Positions 57,035 through 62,560 of a stretch of 62,560 bases of DNA are shown piece after piece. The stretch covers positions 1 through 62,560 of the forward strand of contig ML769752.1 in the NCBI GenBank assembly GCA_009733575.1. Reading direction: 5' to 3'. The notes beneath the pieces were generated by a model. The model saw only the letters and a program-made list of their open reading frames with translations. It did not search any database and was not told the origin of the DNA. Position numbers and translations under genes: made by a program. Position 1 is the stretch's first letter; every line of letters begins with the position of its first letter. Origin of the DNA: Gymnopus androsaceus JB14 (Eukaryota; Basidiomycota; Agaricomycetes; Agaricales; Omphalotaceae).

Positions 57035-58484
57035 GATTGAAGGCGGATTTCATTCAATGTACTATTGCAGTTGCTTTGCCTTGAATGGGAGTCACCTAGT
57101 CTGGAGGTGTTTAAGAATTAGGCTTGAGATGTGCCAGTAGGATCATACTTACAAGGATCATTCCAACTTCAGTGATGACCGGGGAGTAAGGAGAATGGTG
57201 CTTACGATGACATCCCGGTACGAGCAGGTACTCACGCACCACCAAGAAAGATCAATCTGTGTGTTGTGGAATTGTGTCAAGAGTAAAGATAAAAAGATAT
57301 ATAAAGAAGACAATGCTGCGAGCGATGCTCTGGCGGAGTGAAACATGAATAACTGTCAGAGACCAGCTCCGAAAGAGAATTTAAAGAGAGGTCGATTTGA
57401 GGGCACCGGGCGAATAGTTCGTAGCCAGAAAGCTCTCATGTTTTTATGGGACCACAGGAATTAACCGTCGCACCGTTGTGCTGTGATATACTTTTGTTCT
57501 GAAACTGAGATCCAGGGACATGGACGAATGGTTATTGTTCCGTTCGCGACTTCAGTATTCAGGCCTCATAAATGAATTTTGCCGTGTGGTCCTTCAGACT
57601 GGTTCCTCCATTCCACAATGAGTGAAAATAGAACCAGTACAGGTGATGCTCAGTGGATCGTTACTTTGTACAAAGAATAAGAAATTGTTCGCTGGAAAGT
57701 ATATTTCAAGCGGGCTTAGCAGAACTTTAAGCAACTGGCCAAGATGCTGATACTCATCTGAAAGGTGAGTTTGCAGATGAATCGGAGGACGACGTCAACT
57801 AGCCATCCTAAGACGGAGAGAGACGGGCTTTTTTCCTTCAAAGCATACACATACTAACCGATAATTAGTACATCCTTCTCTTCCACCCTACTAGTACTCG
57901 TAGAGTCGTACTAGTTCTCTTGAGTTAAATGAGAAGGAGATGAACAGATGGATTGGGATGATCCAGAGTCCAGACGTTGTAGTATGGCGGCGTCCGGGCG
58001 TCGGGGAAAGCTTCAGGGAAAAGATTCTAGGCGCTAGGTTCCGGCGCTCTGTTTGAAACAGCATTTTGAGGTGTTCGGTCGGTCTTGTTGCCTGTGACTG
58101 GCCACGATGGACTTGAGCGAAATAGTCAGTCTTCATCGCGATCGGTACCTTTGATTTGAAGTTTGCACAATGGCGCTTAGTACCGGCCCGCATTCCGTCA
58201 CCAAGCTCAGGTAAGCTGTGCCTGGCGCTTATTGAACAATGGCATGGCTTTTTGTTTCTTTCATATTAAGGTCACCGATGCATTATAAAAAGGGCCAGCA
58301 GTCGTGTTCAGAACAAGTTTTTCCCCTGTTTTTAAAGTCCACTGGTTGGCGATTAGACTTTTCTCTCTCTAGCTCCCTGCCGACACGATTTTCCCGACCT
58401 TCACGTTCTTTACGCCTGCAACAATCTTTTTGGTTTCTGGTATAGCTTGACGCTACTCTTCATCATCTCCAACAAAGAAATAAG
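57035..58484. other. No gene recognised; displaced 3' UTR and AA14 promoter
   Basis: The first part continues the pre-insertion 3' flank of the DUF4430-like gene. No supported coding exon elsewhere. TATAAAA near 58274 and CT-rich sequence near 58360-58480 suit the promoter and leader of the AA14 gene. Confidence 0.45.
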
Positions 58485-60081
58485 ATGTCCCTGCTTTACT
58501 TTCTCTTCACGGTTTGCATGGTTCGACAGGTTGCTTCCCATGCTTGTACGCACAATTCTCATTTATCTCGCGACTGTTGGTCTCACTTGACGTTCTTCAT
58601 AGCTATATTTCACCCGAGTATGTGGGGATTTAATGTCACTGAACAATCATTCCCTTATGACAATCGGTATGTCGCTATTGCTTCTTAAACTACTTACTTT
58701 AATAATACGATCTACTATTAGCCCCGTGTCTCCTCTCACAAACTATACCTTTGACGAGGTACGTTCCGGTGTTCAATTTCAAGAGTGCTTTTCACTCTAA
58801 TACTTGCTTTGCAGTGGTGGTTCCACGGTCATCTGGACTTTCCTCCTCACGCATCAGACGTCCTCCAGCTTCCCGTCAACCAGTCAATCACAACCGAGAT
58901 CGCATGCGACAAGGGCGCCACATCCTTCTTCGCATCCAACCCTGGCGGAGATATTCAAGATGGCGATAACGTCTGCCCCGGCAGCCCCATAGCCGAATTC
59001 CATACTACTGGATTCGACGACCTGAAAGGGTGTGCACTCGCGATTGCGTACAAGAGCAATGTGAGCGAAGTAACGCCGGAGGATTTCACAGTGTTTAGTG
59101 TGAATCAGACGTGTGTATGGACGAGGTTTACGGACTTTCAGATTCCTGAAAGGATGCCGGCGTGTCCTGATGGTCTTTGTACCTGTGCGTGGTTTTGGAT
59201 TCATTCGGTAAGTTTTCTTTTGCGGGTTTGAGGTGAACCATGGGGTTAACCTTCTTCTCTTCTTGTTAGCCTGACAGCGGTGGTGAACAAAGTGAGTTCG
59301 AGTTGGTTTCTTTCATCTTTTGTCTACTTATATGATACTTGCAGATTATATGACTGGATTCCAATGCAATATCACCGGCGCGACGTCAGATGTTCCTCTA
59401 GCGAAGCCCCAAGTGCCGCGACGATGTGGAGCAGATCCTGATAATGGCAAACAACTGGCGACTCTCTCGAACTGTACATACGGTGCGAAACAGCCTTTCT
59501 ATTGGCTTCAAGCGGAGAACAATACGGTGAGTCGCTTTTTTGTTTTGTTTTCTAATGATGTTGAACAACTACGATTTTATGCAGATGTTTGAAGGCTCTC
59601 ATGCACCACCCTTCTACAATGACCTGTACAACTTTATTGATGGAGGTTCGGAGATGTTCACAATTTCCCCAAGGCGGTTTGACGTTAACAGGATATTTTA
59701 GCTCAGAACGATATCTTTGAAGATTCGTACATTTCGATACCAGCTCCTTCACCAGTAGCGGCTCTGCCTTTTCTGAACCAAACAGTTGCGGCTGGCGTCA
59801 ACCTTCCGTTCGCTGGAAACGTTACCACCACAAGGTCAGAGAGTAATACAACTGAGTTGAATGACGCCTGGTGAGTCTGCTAGCTCGCTTCTTTTGTTTT
59901 TTTTCGCTAATAGAAAACTTGTAGTCTAACTGTCGGCTCATCAAATACCAAACGGAGTATCACAGGAACTCATGAAGGATGGAAACGAAGTCGCATTGCA
60001 GCTCATCTACATCAACGCCGCGAACGAGAGAATGCAAGTGGGGGTTTGGCTTGGGCTTTGTTTGGGTGGAAGAAGATGTGA
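58485..60081 (+). CDS. AA14-type lytic polysaccharide monooxygenase
   Basis: Secreted copper enzyme; characterised AA14 members attack xylan on cellulose. Nine exons in phase: 58485-58545, 58603-58666, 58722-58758, 58815-59207, 59270-59291, 59345-59526, 59585-59645, 59702-59870, 59925-60081, giving 381 aa. The signal peptide [18 protein letters not shown] ends before [15 protein letters not shown], putting His1 of the copper brace at the mature N-terminus. The second brace His is in [11 protein letters not shown]. Other family landmarks: [84 protein letters not shown], and [20 protein letters not shown]. The Ser/Thr-rich tail is followed by a basic end ([16 protein letters not shown]). All landmarks present, no damage. 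Confidence 0.92.
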
Positions 60082-61275
60082 AATGGACGGTTTTCATGAT
60101 ACATTTAGGATCTTACAATGTAGCGCTAGCATCACTAACTTGCTTCACATAGCATTAATATTACTTGTAATTTGTAGAGTCTACAGTCGTAACAGATAAC
60201 TGCCTGAACTTTTCGCACTCGTGACATTCAGCTTTGACCTCCGGCCGATATCATATCAATCTTCGTTCCCTTCTTTGAATTTATCGGTGCCAACCTCATT
60301 GGATTTGGAATTGTGGTCAACTAATAGCGTGTCTTATTACTTTGGGCCTGGACACACGTTCTCAGTGAAATTCTTGCACTACCACTGCGGGCAGCTTCAA
60401 AGAGTTTATCCGCAATGAGACACTGCTTACTGCGACTGCAACGAGCGGAGAGCTTTCTAAGGTCTGTATGAAAAAAAGATAATTCTTTATACATCAAGTT
60501 AGGAAGCTTTCAGCATGGCAGCCGACGCGGTGACACGGGGTTGAGCGCGTCGAAACAAAGCAGTGCTGTCGAGGGTGAAGCGCCTCAGCGCTTTTGGGGA
60601 AACCGTGTACGTACAGATAGGGTGCTCACTGCATAGGCTTACAGGGAATCCACTTAGAACACGGATACCGTTCCGTATCGTGCATCTGATCGATCATCGA
60701 TCATCATGAAGAGTCCTCGGTGAGAAGCAAGGTTTAACTATATATCTGACAGAAAGATCAGATTACCAGGGCACAAGCTTAACGTAATGTGGGAATGAAC
60801 AAGTTGCTTAAATGAATTCCATGAGCGCGAGCCCTTTCCTCTTGCCCCCATCACTCTTTCCTCTACTTTGACCGCTACCTACACTCTTCTTTCTAGTCTC
60901 CTTACTGCGCTGCCCTTTTCTGGTGGATCTGTTGGACTCTGGAACCTTTGCTCAGGCATCTCATCTCTTTGTCTCGACTTAAATCCTTCTCATTAGGCTC
61001 ATTAGGAGTGTTCTGAGTACCTTGTGTTTGCTTCTGGTATGTCATTTCACAGTTGAACCCATCTGCTTATCCAACCTTTGTCATCCATCTATTGCTTGCT
61101 CCATATTTATCAATGGATGTCCACAGCTGCTGATCTTCCATCCTTTTACAAGATGGAATCCAGATCATCAAGAGATGCTTTACAATGTGAACATGATATT
61201 CAAATGACTGAGAATATGTGAGACTTGCCTTCCAGTCACACTACTACTTATTGGTTATATTGACCCTATTACAGG
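60082..61275. other. No gene recognised
   Basis: No supported exons. Contains GATCGATCATCGATCATC near 60690 and a CT-rich stretch 60840-60990 resembling a fungal promoter leader for the next gene. Confidence 0.45.
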
Positions 61276-62560
61276 ATGCAACACACTCCAGCAGGAGGAT
61301 CTGTTGCAGGTGCATCGTGAGAAAGCTTCATTGTTTAAGAAAGTGATAATGTTGAATTTTCTCTAATCTCAGTCCACAAATGTTTGCACATGCTACGCAG
61401 TTTGAGATCAACAACTCAACCTTCCAAACTGCTCAAACCATCAATACAACAATTTTTAACAATCTCCCGGAGAAAAAAACTGTTCCTTCAGGTGAGCTTC
61501 AGCTTGGAAATACATGAAACAAAGGAACTGATGAGCAACTTTGGAATGATAGGATACCAGGAAGGAATGTCAAACATAACTTCCCAGCACTGTCCCCCAG
61601 AATTCATTGGAAGAAAAGATCTTATTTCCTCACTGGAAATGCATTTCATCAAAGGAGGATCATCTACAGCCCAACGTAAGCAAAAGAGATATCTGCTATG
61701 GGGATTGGGAGGAAGTGGAAAGACCCAGACAGCCTTGGAGTTTGCTTCTCAATTTGAAAACCAGTAGGCAAATATCAATACATTGTAAACTCATTGATGT
61801 TAAAAGAACACACACAGATTCACAAAAGTATGGATGATTCATGCTGCTTCAGAAAGTCTCATCCAGGCAAGTTTCTATGATGTTGCCATGCAAACCAATC
61901 AGCCACAGCCAACATGGTTATCAGGCAAAAGATGGCTTGAAACTCAGAAAGAAGATTGGCTGTTGATCTATGACAATGCTGATGATCCTGAACTTAAGCT
62001 GGGAAAATTTATGCCCACTTGTAGGCATGGAAATGTGATAATTACTTCAAGGAATGCAGCATTAATCCAGCTGACTATGGGTCCAGCTGGAAGTAATACA
62101 GAGCTCAAGGACATGGGTCATACAGATGCAGTGCAGTTGTTAATGACTTATGCTGGAATGGGTCATAATGCAACTGTAAAAGACCAGCTCATGGTTGAAA
62201 AAATAGCACAATCCCTTTGTTGTTTTCCACTTGCACTTGTTCAAGCTGGAGCATATATTCAACAGCAGCATTGTCTATATGGATATCTAGAGAGACTGGA
62301 ATCTCAGAGAGCTCAAATAATGTCCATGAATGCCTCTCAAAGTTATGATGACTATACATTATCTGTTTACTCTACTTGGAATTTGAGTTGGAATAAGCTG
62401 CAAAACTCAGCTCAAGAGTTTTTGAAAATATGCTCTTGTATGCATTTTGAAAATATTCCTCGAGAGATGTTTCAGAGAGTAGTGGATAACATAGATAAAG
62501 TAAATCAAGTGCATCCTGGACCTTTGGTGGACCAAGTCATTGATCTTTTGGAAAAGCTTT
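61276..62560 (+). CDS. NB-ARC (STAND/NLR-like) protein, 3' part beyond window
   Basis: Signal-transduction ATPase of the NLR type, likely tied to non-self recognition or programmed cell death. ATG at 61276; exons 61276-61316, 61373-61491, 61553-61763 and 61819 to the edge, with introns of 56, 61 and 55 bp. The N-terminus (MQHTPAGGSVAGASSPQMFA, then INNSTFQTAQTINTT) resembles the short N-terminal repeats of basidiomycete NLRs. NB-ARC: FIGRKDLISSLE, P-loop LLWGLGGSGKTQTALEF, VWMIHAASE, Walker B WLLIYDNADDPE, VIITSRNA (sensor), and CFPLALVQAGAYI in place of GLPLA. Winged-helix sequence follows. The repeat domain (often TPR in fungi) lies beyond the window. AT-richer codon use than the neighbours. 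Confidence 0.88.

Overview
The window looks like nuclear DNA of a mushroom-forming basidiomycete (Agaricomycetes). Genes are broken by many 45-65 bp introns with GT-AG (twice GC-AG) ends and lie close together on both strands. The repertoire is typical of wood- or litter-associated fungi: an AA14-type copper oxidase, GH5/GH17/GH20 glycosidases, small secreted cysteine-rich proteins, FAD-linked oxidases, a Helitron, a Ty1/Copia element and an NB-ARC STAND protein. No rRNA, CRISPR array or convincing tRNA was found.

Layout. 1-1.2 kb: end of an unrecognised gene. 1.5-8.1 kb: Helitron with an intact Rep/helicase gene. 9.2-11.9 kb: an apparent arsenic locus, in which an arsenite methyltransferase fused to a Cdc25/Acr2-like arsenate reductase domain is divergently paired with a bZIP factor gene. 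12-15 kb: gene graveyard (frameshifted SET-domain relic; a GH20 relic in which the first and last parts of the gene are joined). 15.7-20.8 kb: membrane-anchored GH5 glucanase and an intact GH20 hexosaminidase, tail to tail. 21-22.6 and 33-35.4 kb: two decayed copies of one FAD-linked oxidase gene; in the second the 3' half is inverted between ~100 bp inverted repeats. 24-26 kb: small secreted protein and SDR. 26.1-29.8 kb: apparently gene-free. 29.8-32.3 kb: RRM+YTH RNA-binding protein, with one apparent frameshift. 36-39.4 kb: a putative zinc/basic nuclear protein and a GH17-like glucanase. 40.5-42.1 kb: two small unrecognised genes. 42.4-49.9 kb: DUF1479 oxygenase-like protein, divergent beta-tubulin, a conserved secreted protein and a small protein. 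49.9-51.2 kb: GET4 homologue carrying several single-base indels. 52.3-57 kb: DUF4430-like secreted protein whose stop codon abuts a young but internally deleted Copia element that hosts a nested foldback element. 58.5-60.1 kb: AA14 LPMO. 61.3 kb to the edge: start of an NB-ARC protein.

Working together. The strongest functional unit is 9.2-11.9 kb: reduction of arsenate, methylation of arsenite and a bZIP regulator share one 171 bp promoter that contains a TTAATAA core like the yeast Yap8 site. The glycosidases and the AA14 enzyme fit fungal wall turnover and lignocellulose attack. The rest is a mix of housekeeping genes, mobile elements and paralogues in several stages of decay. All exon calls are manual and come from reading-frame continuity and splice signals; no searches were run.
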